Source: Paenibacillus sp. Marseille-Q4541 | Lineage (GTDB): Bacteria; Bacillota; Bacilli; Paenibacillales; Paenibacillaceae | Assembly: GCF_018310695.1 (NCBI RefSeq) | Contig: NZ_JAGXCY010000002.1 | Span: 186,001-250,000, forward strand | Direction of reading: 5' to 3' | Length of the DNA stretch: 64,000 bases | In this document: positions 50,973 to 59,287 of the stretch, piece by piece | Layout of the letters: every line of letters begins with the position of its first letter | Position numbering within the stretch: position 1 is the stretch's first letter | Program-made: the position numbers and the translations under genes | Notes under the pieces: generated by a model | Told to the model about the DNA's origin: nothing | The model's database searches: none | What the model saw: only the letters and a program-made list of their open reading frames with translations

Positions 50973-51935
50973 CTACTCAACTAAACCTGTACGTTCAACA
51001 CTCTCAACAAAATAACGCTGTGCAATCAAGTAAAGAATGAGCGGAGGTAAAATAACTAAGAAACTCGCTCCCATCTTTATCGGCTCTGCCAAATATTCTG
51101 GTAGTCCTCCATTCGTTATAAACGTTGTCAGTTGATTATCGATAAATGACATCTTCAATGCTAGTGGCATATCGCCGTTTGAACCGAGGAACATCCTCGG
51201 GTAGTACGTATCATTCCAAGTCCAGACGAATGAGAACAACAAAACGACGAGAATAGCGGGTCTAGCCAGTGGGAACATGACTCGCAAATAAAACCGTAAT
51301 GCACTTGCCCCATCGATTCGCGCTGCTTCTTCTAGTGCTTTAGGCTGCGTGGAGAAGAATTGACGGAAGATGATGACAAACAGTGCACCTTTCACACCGA
51401 ATCCAAAGATTGAAGGCAAGATTAATGTTAATAAATGACCGTTCAAGCCAAGCTTGGTATACGCCATAATTGTAGGCAGAATTACGACTTGCGGCGGAAT
51501 AATGAATGCTAGGAAGACGAGGAAAAGAATCGTCTTCTTGAAAGGTACATCCAGCCTGGCCAATGCATAACCCGCAAGCCCGCACGAGATGCAGTGCAAC
51601 GCGGCAGTAGAAATCGAAATAAGTAAACTAATGGAGAGGGACTTCGGGTAATCTAGCAAATCCCATGCTTCGACCACATGGCCTAAGTAAATGGAAGATG
51701 GAATCCACGTCACAGTGGGATCAATTAAATCCTTAGCACTCATAACCATCTTCACAAGCATTGTTAAAATAGGGTTCATATACACATAAGAGGTTACGAT
51801 AAATATTCCATACAAGACCAATTTAAATAACAGGCCTTGATTCATCTCTCGCCCTAAAATGGTATATCTCACTTGCCGCAATCCACGCTTCGTCGAGAAC
51901 TTCTGTTTCACACGTGTCGTTAGATCAATCTTCAT
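50973..51935 (-). CDS. Carbohydrate ABC permease (MalG-like)
   Basis: A 320-residue six-helix permease. The EAA loop is KALEEAARIDGASALRFYLRVMFPL, and the C-terminal helix precedes YFVESVERTGLVE. ATG 51935 follows GGAAGGGAGG and is 20 bases past the stop of the partner permease; the frame open to 52058 is an extension into that gene and is rejected. It is the second permease of the downstream pair in the nine-gene operon. Confidence 0.93.
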   Translation of the reverse strand: MKIDLTTRVKQKFSTKRGLRQVRYTILGREMNQGLLFKLVLYGIFIVTSYVYMNPILTMLVKMVMSAKDLIDPTVTWIPSSIYLGHVVEAWDLLDYPKSLSISLLISISTAALHCISCGLAGYALARLDVPFKKTILFLVFLAFIIPPQVVILPTIMAYTKLGLNGHLLTLILPSIFGFGVKGALFVIIFRQFFSTQPKALEEAARIDGASALRFYLRVMFPLARPAILVVLLFSFVWTWNDTYYPRMFLGSNGDMPLALKMSFIDNQLTTFITNGGLPEYLAEPIKMGASFLVILPPLILYLIAQRYFVESVERTGLVE

Positions 51936-51954
51936 GGTCTGCCTCCCTTCCGCA

Positions 51955-52824
51955 TTAACGATTTGTTCCGGTATGTTTCCGATTAATTCTGCTGTAAATG
52001 AGAATGACAATTCCCAAAAACACAAGAATGATAGCGAAATAGATCCATGCCAGCGCACTATTGAAACCGTAGTTACCTGTATTAATCAGATTAATGACTG
52101 GGTTGGAGGGGAACGTAAACATATCTACAACGGTATAAATCAAGTTCAACAGGATGAATGGTGACATCGCTGGAAGTGTTATTTTCCAAAAAACTTCCCA
52201 CGGCGTAGCCCCATCGATTCGAGCTGATTCATATGCAGAGGTTGAAATGGTCTGCAGACCAGCAATAAAGAGTAAAATTTGCACCCCAGAATACCACAGG
52301 ACAAGGACAAACTGATTTAATACGGTCTTTACTGGCGTCGCCCACGAGCTATCCCCAAGGAACATATCCATATAACTCCCAATATTAAATCGTTCTAGGA
52401 ACCCGAGATTCCCTTCCCCTTGATTAATAAATGACATAAGTACTGCACCTGTTGAGAAGATAACTGGTAGAAAGAAAATGGCACGGAACAAAAATCGACC
52501 AGGTAGCTTCTGATTAAGCATGATGGAGATCATCAAGGCAAAGATAACAATTACCGGAATCATAATAACGACTTCTTGGAAATACGGTATTAACTTATCG
52601 TATAAATCTGAACTGTTAAACAGGATTTCACGATAATATTGAATGCCAACAAAGTCGTACACAACTTTCTTCGGTAATATTTTGACCGTGTGAAAGCTCA
52701 TAAAAAGTGAAAAGACTAGTGGAAATCCTAAAAAAGCGGTAAAACCAATCAACCACGGTGCAATAAATAATAACCCTTCGAGCTTTCTGGATCTTTTCGC
52801 AGACAACATTCGCTTCGAGGCCAT
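51955..52824 (-). CDS. Carbohydrate ABC permease (MalF-like)
   Basis: A 289-residue six-helix permease beginning KRSRKLEGLLFIAPWLIGFTAFLGFPLVFSLFMSF, a MalF/UgpA-type start, with the EAA loop TSAYESARIDGATPWEVFWKITLPA. ATG 52824 follows GGGAGGTGTGTAAG, a site inside the end of the DUF5696 gene; the two overlap by a few bases. Confidence 0.93.
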   Translation of the reverse strand: MASKRMLSAKRSRKLEGLLFIAPWLIGFTAFLGFPLVFSLFMSFHTVKILPKKVVYDFVGIQYYREILFNSSDLYDKLIPYFQEVVIMIPVIVIFALMISIMLNQKLPGRFLFRAIFFLPVIFSTGAVLMSFINQGEGNLGFLERFNIGSYMDMFLGDSSWATPVKTVLNQFVLVLWYSGVQILLFIAGLQTISTSAYESARIDGATPWEVFWKITLPAMSPFILLNLIYTVVDMFTFPSNPVINLINTGNYGFNSALAWIYFAIILVFLGIVILIYSRINRKHTGTNR

Positions 52825-52825
52825 C

Positions 52826-55246
52826 TTACACACCTCCCTTGATTACGATGTAATCTTGCGCTTTCACAGTCGTGTTACCCACAAGAACGTCATTGTCGTT
52901 ATAATTCACGATCACTTGCTTCCCGTTGCTGTAGGTTGTCTCGAACACACCGCTTACGATTTCACGATGACCGTTAATAAATTCATTCTGTACATCGCTA
53001 AGTGCTTCTTCAAATTTCTGATACTGAGATACGATCTCTTCCAACCAGTCTTTATAGTTCGTACTATAAAATTGATGTAGAGATAGGGATTTTAAAAGCT
53101 CCTGTGATGAAGCATTCGTTACAACAAATGATGGTACTGCACCATATTCAATCCCCTTCAGGAAATTTTTCTTGTAATCATCACTCAAGTTCGCATACTC
53201 GAAAGAATATGTTGTTAAACCATGGAGCGCAATTTGAGCAAAGGGTACAATACGATCGATAAACAAATCGTAGGAGAAATTTGAAGCCATGTTGTTCATA
53301 TGGTTAATGTAAGGAAGTGTGTATGCATTACCTCTTGCCCCGTTGACACTGCCAAAAGTTTCTTTTGTCTTCTCATACAACTCTCTCTGAATTTCCATCG
53401 ATTGTTGTCTTGTTGTTAAATAATTCTCATTAAAATCGGTGTTTAAGAACGAGCCAATTCCATCACCAAACAAATAACCATTGATGCCTAGCGATTTTGC
53501 CTCTTCTAGATCGCCTTCAACTACACCTTTCATAAATTGAGGACTGACAAATGTCTTCCGTCTGCTATCCCAGCTCCTCGACTCAATAACAGAAGAAGCA
53601 AGATCTCGCAGACCGTCTCGATTTTTCCGGAATCCGTCTTTACCACCTCGGTTATACGTATAGGAGGATGCGTCCAGATAAACTGTGTAGCCCTTCGATT
53701 GGGCGAAATCGGTAAATTTCTTCATACCTTGATTCCCACCGAGCTTATTTGCTACCGGGAAGTCACCACCAAACTTGCTGTATCCATCGTTTTGCCAACC
53801 GAGATAGGTGATGTCCATATGATCAACACCGAGTGCAGAAAGCTCTTGGACGATTCCTTCTGCCTCTTTCGTTGTTGTTAACGGTAGATAGGAATCCCAT
53901 AAGAATCCGTCTTCCGTGTCGCCACCAAGCAGATGAAGTTGAAGCCTCAGCTTCGCTTGCTCACCTTCTAACGGTTTCATTCCTGACTCGCGCATTAGCA
54001 ATTCCCGAAAACGCTCGGCTAAAGTAACATAACTTATCTCATCGTCCTTCTCCTCGATCAAATAGTAACGGGTCTCACGATCGGATTTCGTTATTTCCTT
54101 GCTATAGGTTAAATAACCGTTCTGCTTCTTCGTATCTGTCGGCTGAAAGAACTTGAATCTGTATTGATACTCCGGCGCAATCCAGTTGAATTGGCTGAAA
54201 GATCCTGAGGGAGCAGCAACCACATTGGTATACTCTTCCCCTTCCGTAATGACCCCAAGCAAAGCTTGCTTATTCGATTTAATCCCAAATACCGGCATCG
54301 TAATTGGATTACGATCAGACATAGTATTGCGGTTACTATAGGCCCAATCGTCTCCATAAATGCGCTCAGTATACAGATTTTGCGTACCCGCACGACGTTC
54401 CTTAAAATCAATCAATGCACCCGGACCATCTGGAACGTATAAGAATCCGTCCTCATCCTGCGAAGTTTGAGCGCCCATGAATGGGAATAATCGAATGGAA
54501 GCAAGGCGGGCCATCGGATCTTTCTTAGGCTTTGGCTTCTCCACCTCTTTCCCATCCTTATCCACGTTAACCGATTCTTCCCTCGGAATGACCAACTCAT
54601 CCACCAGTCCATCGCCAAGTACTTTCGTTTCGACGAAATCTTCACCTAGCTTCACTTCGACAGGAATAATAAAACCAAGATCCGGCATTTCGTAAACCAC
54701 CTTAAACCCTTTATCAGTAACTTCAAATTGACTAATTACACCGTTCTGTGCATAGAGGTTAGACTCTTTCAGTAAATCCTTACGCACATTGAACTCCACA
54801 TAACGAAACATAAATGGTGAGGCAAGATGTAACTTCCATGCATCTGTATTCTTCTTATCTTGCCAATCCTTCGGATTAGGAAAGGAGCGCCATACTTCTC
54901 CGGTTGTTTTACTTATTACGTTAAAATGACCAGAGGATTTATCCGCTTTGAGCATTAATTTCTCGTTCTCTGCAATCATCTGGAACTGGGTTTCATCTGG
55001 CAACTTCCCTAAAGATTTTTTCACAGGGGTCTCAGCCTTTGCAGTCTGCGCATCGGTCTTCGTTACGGTCTGGGCTACTGGTTCAACTGCTGTTTGAGTT
55101 TCCGTTTCTGTTGGTGTTTGCGCTTCAGTCTGCTTCTTATCCGTGGAACCCGATTGAGCGTAGATAAATCCGCCGAGTGTAGACGCCGATATAGCGCAGA
55201 TCACCGCTACCATTACTATTTTTTTGGAGCGTACTAAGCGCATCAC
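52826..55246 (-). CDS. DUF5696 protein, exported or membrane-anchored, TIM-barrel-like
   Basis: An 806-residue protein of unknown function. Residues about 9-30 are a signal or anchor, 31-80 a Gln/Thr-rich linker, 85-390 a beta-sandwich-like part, and 430-730 a probable barrel with DGFLWDSYLPLTTTKEAEGIVQELSALGVDHMDITYLGWQNDGYSKFGGDFP and MKKFTDFAQSKGYTVYLDASSYTYNRGG. The Asp-rich strand ends recall glycoside hydrolase barrels (GH31/GH101-like, by eye). The start is GTG 55246 or ATG 55243, overlapping the stop of the Yip1 gene upstream. It lies between two permease pairs, so a role in processing the imported glycan outside the membrane is plausible. Confidence 0.85.
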   Translation of the reverse strand: MMRLVRSKKIVMVAVICAISASTLGGFIYAQSGSTDKKQTEAQTPTETETQTAVEPVAQTVTKTDAQTAKAETPVKKSLGKLPDETQFQMIAENEKLMLKADKSSGHFNVISKTTGEVWRSFPNPKDWQDKKNTDAWKLHLASPFMFRYVEFNVRKDLLKESNLYAQNGVISQFEVTDKGFKVVYEMPDLGFIIPVEVKLGEDFVETKVLGDGLVDELVIPREESVNVDKDGKEVEKPKPKKDPMARLASIRLFPFMGAQTSQDEDGFLYVPDGPGALIDFKERRAGTQNLYTERIYGDDWAYSNRNTMSDRNPITMPVFGIKSNKQALLGVITEGEEYTNVVAAPSGSFSQFNWIAPEYQYRFKFFQPTDTKKQNGYLTYSKEITKSDRETRYYLIEEKDDEISYVTLAERFRELLMRESGMKPLEGEQAKLRLQLHLLGGDTEDGFLWDSYLPLTTTKEAEGIVQELSALGVDHMDITYLGWQNDGYSKFGGDFPVANKLGGNQGMKKFTDFAQSKGYTVYLDASSYTYNRGGKDGFRKNRDGLRDLASSVIESRSWDSRRKTFVSPQFMKGVVEGDLEEAKSLGINGYLFGDGIGSFLNTDFNENYLTTRQQSMEIQRELYEKTKETFGSVNGARGNAYTLPYINHMNNMASNFSYDLFIDRIVPFAQIALHGLTTYSFEYANLSDDYKKNFLKGIEYGAVPSFVVTNASSQELLKSLSLHQFYSTNYKDWLEEIVSQYQKFEEALSDVQNEFINGHREIVSGVFETTYSNGKQVIVNYNDNDVLVGNTTVKAQDYIVIKGGV

Positions 55247-57354
55247 ATCGACACCTCCTGATAGATCGTATAAATGAAGTTACCGAATTCAGATGTGAGT
55301 CCGATTAAGATGAACAAAAGTACCCACATAATGGTCATCGTGATGGCCGTCAGTGTTATATTCAGCACTGTTTCGCCAACTCCGTAATTTTGAAGGGCTT
55401 GGATATTCCAGAAAAATAGCAGTCCACTCCACAAAATCATACCGATTTCAATAGCGCTATAAATGGATGCCTCGCTTTGAGTAAAGACATTCGAAAGAAG
55501 TGCCAATGGAATTCCTAGCAGCACTACTGGAAACAAGGAATAGCAACTTCCTACGAATACATCCTTAAACCGGGCTTCACCTTGCTTGATAGAGCCAACC
55601 AGATAGTTGCAGATAACCCAAGAGAACCATACAGCTAAGAAAACTGTAAGGATGTAGGCCGATCCTTTGGCATACACCGGCACTGGATTATACGTGAAGC
55701 TTGTATAGAATGATTTCACAAGAAGCATGATTACGGTTAAGATCAGGATCACGGAAGCACTAATATAGCCACCTTTATTCAAATACCTCAGATCACCAAA
55801 CCCATCAATTGGATGTTTTAAAATGTAAAATACATGCTTTGCTTGCTGGAACCAGGTCTGTTTGTATAACTTCGACGATTTCGGCATGATTCGAAAATTG
55901 AATTTCTGTTTTAGCTTTATTAGAATCCATAATAATAGACCCGCAATAATCGCATAGTTTGCCAAGGTAGAAAAATTTTTCTGGAACCATTGCAAACGAA
56001 TTTGCCAGAATGAATCTGAGTAACCTGTCCCATCGCCTGCAAGCTTAAATAAGTCTCTAGCACGCTCATATTCACCACGGGAAAACGCTGCATCAGCAAT
56101 TCCTTTATACGCTGGGGAGAAATGACCATTCAGCTTAAGAACTTTGTTCCAATATTGTTCTCCTTCTAGATACTTACCATCTTGCATCAACTTGTAAGCT
56201 TCATGGACCATTGCTCCAAATTCGGTTGGCTCATAGACTTGAATGAGGTTAAGCGCTTCATCCAGGATGTACAGGCGCTTGTTCGAATTTGTCTCTACAG
56301 CTACAGGTGCCAACGTTAAACCGACAAGCGAATTTCCTAGAGCAGAACGACCTGACCAGTAGAATAACAACGTTCCGTTTGCATCATACTGAGAAACAAT
56401 GTTTTTTGACTTATCAATGATCGTGACATTCTCGTTCTGATCCAGGGATACATCGGTCAGCTGATTCTCTACCAATTCTTTTGAATCAGAAGTAGCTATA
56501 GAAAACATATTTTCATTAAAAGACTTTTCTTTCCATATGTTTTCTCCGCGAATATTTAATTTCTTAACTTGTTCTGTTTTGGAACCGGACACTGTATAGA
56601 TGAATCCCTGTTCGTCGATATCAATATTCCGGATTGTTACAGGCAACAATCGTACTTGCCGACTCAATTGCTCCTTCGAATAAAACTGTCTGCGGATGAT
56701 ATCCATCAGAGTGACTTCCGTTTTATTCGTACCGAAGAACTGATCGAACTTTCCTTCAGGAGTGAACTGAATGATCCCGTTATAGCTCCCTTTGGATACG
56801 ACATAGATAAATCCGCGTTGATCAACAACCATATTGGTCGGTTCATATACGAAGGAATCATTAATAAAACGAGAATCCGGACGACCGATTTCTTTCAATA
56901 ACTTCCCATTTCGATCCAGGTGAACAACCCGCTTATTCCCTGTATCCGCAATGAAGATATCGCCGTTTTTAACTACAAACACACCCTGTGGTTGTTTTAG
57001 CGGACTTTCTGGTACGGTGATTAATCGAATAAATTCACCATCTTCATTCAGATGAACAATCCGATTATTATCTGTATCTGCAATGTATATGTCATCATTA
57101 TCTGCTATGAATAAATCTTGGGGTCTTTGCAGCGATGAGTACTCTGTTTCGCCTTTCTCATTGACTACTGGAATTTCCTGTGCTAAAACGCCGACCGGAG
57201 AATAAGCAGATTGAGTCATAATCGTACGTTCATAACTATCCTCAGTGAAGGTACGATAAGGAACATCAGCGCTAGCTTTCATCGGGAAACCAGTCAAGGC
57301 AATCAAGCAGACTAGCCAAAGCACATATTTCGATTTGCTTTGATTGTTGCGCAT
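55243..57354 (-). CDS. NHL beta-propeller - TPR - Yip1 membrane protein
   Basis: A 703-residue protein with an unusual order of parts. A signal peptide ends near residue 30 (KASADVP). An NHL propeller spans about 50-345, with repeats such as PQDLFIADNDDIYIADTDNNRIVHL and PQGVFVVKNGDIFIADTGNKRVVHL. A TPR-like helical pair follows at about 375-435 (KLMQDGKYLEGEQYWNKVLKL and AFSRGEYERARDLFKLAG). One helix lies at about 465, then a Yip1-type domain with about five helices to the end. Propeller and TPR should face outside. No known function. It lies 23 bases after a permease gene, with GGGGAGGTGTACC before ATG 57354, and overlaps DUF5696. Confidence 0.85.
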   Translation of the reverse strand: MRNNQSKSKYVLWLVCLIALTGFPMKASADVPYRTFTEDSYERTIMTQSAYSPVGVLAQEIPVVNEKGETEYSSLQRPQDLFIADNDDIYIADTDNNRIVHLNEDGEFIRLITVPESPLKQPQGVFVVKNGDIFIADTGNKRVVHLDRNGKLLKEIGRPDSRFINDSFVYEPTNMVVDQRGFIYVVSKGSYNGIIQFTPEGKFDQFFGTNKTEVTLMDIIRRQFYSKEQLSRQVRLLPVTIRNIDIDEQGFIYTVSGSKTEQVKKLNIRGENIWKEKSFNENMFSIATSDSKELVENQLTDVSLDQNENVTIIDKSKNIVSQYDANGTLLFYWSGRSALGNSLVGLTLAPVAVETNSNKRLYILDEALNLIQVYEPTEFGAMVHEAYKLMQDGKYLEGEQYWNKVLKLNGHFSPAYKGIADAAFSRGEYERARDLFKLAGDGTGYSDSFWQIRLQWFQKNFSTLANYAIIAGLLLWILIKLKQKFNFRIMPKSSKLYKQTWFQQAKHVFYILKHPIDGFGDLRYLNKGGYISASVILILTVIMLLVKSFYTSFTYNPVPVYAKGSAYILTVFLAVWFSWVICNYLVGSIKQGEARFKDVFVGSCYSLFPVVLLGIPLALLSNVFTQSEASIYSAIEIGMILWSGLLFFWNIQALQNYGVGETVLNITLTAITMTIMWVLLFILIGLTSEFGNFIYTIYQEVSM

Positions 57355-57377
57355 GGTACACCTCCCCATTCCTCTGC

Positions 57378-58295
57378 TTATTTGATCCCCGAATGCGCCA
57401 TCGTCGTGATCACTCTACTCTGAAAGATCAAAAAGATTAGCAATGATGGTAAAAACATGAATAAAGCTCCTGCTGCTGCAGCCCCTTGTCTAGCTACCGA
57501 GTTACTTAGACCCGATGTTAAGGTATTCATGTAGAACGGCAGAGTCTTCATAGAATCTTCCTGCATAAATAACGTAGAAGTCTCCAAGTTTCCCCATGCC
57601 GATTGGAATGCAAGAATTGAAATGGTAGCAATAGCAGGTGTAACGACAGGTATGACGATTCTAAGGAAAATGGTGAATTCTTTCGCTCCGTCGATCTTCG
57701 CTGCTTCAAGCAGCTCGTTCGGCACTTGGTCCATAAACTGCTTTAATAAGAATACCCCTACTGGCATTGCGACAAGAGGTAGTACATGACCTAAGTAGGT
57801 GTTCATAATCCCAAGACTTTGAATAACGATAAAGCGTGGAATCGCAATAGCCTCTGTAGCAAATAGTAACGACAGCATGATCAGCCCCAAAACAATTTTC
57901 GAACCTGGAAAAGGGTGCTTAGACAAAGGATAAGCGCACATCGCTCCTGTAATAACCATGCCAACGCTAGATAATAAGGTAACGACGATACTATTAAAAA
58001 CATACCTCGATACCGGAATTATCGTACTTTCTGTCATGGCGAACAGTTCCGTGAAGTTTCTTGTTGTCGGCTCTCTAACAAAAAATGTAGGCGGGAACAT
58101 GAATAGCTCGTGCAGTGGTTTAAATGCATGGTTGAACATATATATCAGTGGAAGGAGCATGAAAATAGCAAGCGGGAAGAGACAGATGGCAATCCATATT
58201 TGTGCTCGATCGATTAATCTAAGAGCTAACACAAAATCGTTCCATTGTATCTTTAATTTCCGCTGCATGGCGGTCATTCTTGCCTCTTGCATCAT
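57378..58295 (-). CDS. Carbohydrate ABC permease (MalG-like)
   Basis: A 305-residue six-helix permease with the EAA loop NELLEAAKIDGAKEFTIFLRIVIPV and a C-terminal SRVITTMAHSGIK. The ATG overlaps the stop of the partner permease (ATGATG / TGA), so translation is coupled. It is the second permease of the upstream pair in the operon. Confidence 0.93.
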   Translation of the reverse strand: MMQEARMTAMQRKLKIQWNDFVLALRLIDRAQIWIAICLFPLAIFMLLPLIYMFNHAFKPLHELFMFPPTFFVREPTTRNFTELFAMTESTIIPVSRYVFNSIVVTLLSSVGMVITGAMCAYPLSKHPFPGSKIVLGLIMLSLLFATEAIAIPRFIVIQSLGIMNTYLGHVLPLVAMPVGVFLLKQFMDQVPNELLEAAKIDGAKEFTIFLRIVIPVVTPAIATISILAFQSAWGNLETSTLFMQEDSMKTLPFYMNTLTSGLSNSVARQGAAAAGALFMFLPSLLIFLIFQSRVITTMAHSGIK

Positions 58296-59287
58296 TCATC
58301 CTCCTTCGGTGCAAATAAATAACCGAAAAATCTACTTAACACATAACACATCAGAAGAACAACGATAGATATCGCACTGGCATATCCGAGTTCGAACCGA
58401 ATAAATCCATAATCGTTGATGTGATCAATTAATAATTGTCCCGAGTAATTCGGAGTTGGGTTCGTCCCCGATAATTGAACCCCGATCCCGCCAGATTTAA
58501 TCGTATGAACAATTGACATAATCGCTGCGAACATCATCTGTGGCTTCATCATTGGAATTGTGATATACCATACTTCCTGAAGACGACTCGATATGCCGTC
58601 AATTCGACCTGCCTCATACAACTGTCTATCCACATTAAGAATACCAGCCAGAATAGCTAAGAAACCGATACCCATGGAAGACCATATTGAGACGACGATC
58701 ATAATGTTAAGCAAGTAGTCTTTATCGAGTAGGAACAATACGGGCTGATCAATCAAGCCCCATTTAAGCAAAATGCTGTTAATATAACCCGACCGGTCCC
58801 CTGTAAACATAACCGTCCATATTACGGTCATCGCTACACCAGCAGATAGAGAAGGAGCATACATGGCAAGAGCGTACCAAGTCCTCATCGTGTTTGGTAA
58901 CTGAGCGATTATCCAGGCCAGTAGGAAAGCTAGAATATAGCCTATTGGTCCGACAAATATGGCGAATTTAAACGAGTTAGGCAGTACATATTGCAGGAAA
59001 ATAATATCCTGTGAGAATAAGTTCTGATAGTTAAGCCATCCACGCCATGTTGGGAAATCAAAAGCGTTAAAATAAGTGAAGCTTAACAGAATACCTGAAA
59101 CAACCGGAATGAGTATAAATACAATAAACATCGCCATAAACGGTAAAATAAATAAATAGGATAAGCGATATTTCCATATTTCTTTCAGCAAATAATTGAT
59201 CCGTTCCGAGAAACTCGGCTTCGTATTACTAAGCTTGATGGGAGCTCCATTCATCTGTTCAGAAAGGGCTGCTGCATTATCCTTCAA
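58292..59287 (-). CDS. Carbohydrate ABC permease (MalF-like)
   Basis: A 331-residue six-helix permease with a 40-residue hydrophilic N-terminus and an EAA loop QLYEAGRIDGISSRLQEVWYITIPM, in which the usual Ala after Gly-Ile/Asp-Gly is changed to Ile. The frame is open to ATG 59308, but TTG 59287 has AAAGGAG at 10 bases and overlaps the stop of the binding protein as TTGA, so it is chosen. Confidence 0.9.
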   Translation of the reverse strand: MKDNAAALSEQMNGAPIKLSNTKPSFSERINYLLKEIWKYRLSYLFILPFMAMFIVFILIPVVSGILLSFTYFNAFDFPTWRGWLNYQNLFSQDIIFLQYVLPNSFKFAIFVGPIGYILAFLLAWIIAQLPNTMRTWYALAMYAPSLSAGVAMTVIWTVMFTGDRSGYINSILLKWGLIDQPVLFLLDKDYLLNIMIVVSIWSSMGIGFLAILAGILNVDRQLYEAGRIDGISSRLQEVWYITIPMMKPQMMFAAIMSIVHTIKSGGIGVQLSGTNPTPNYSGQLLIDHINDYGFIRFELGYASAISIVVLLMCYVLSRFFGYLFAPKEDE

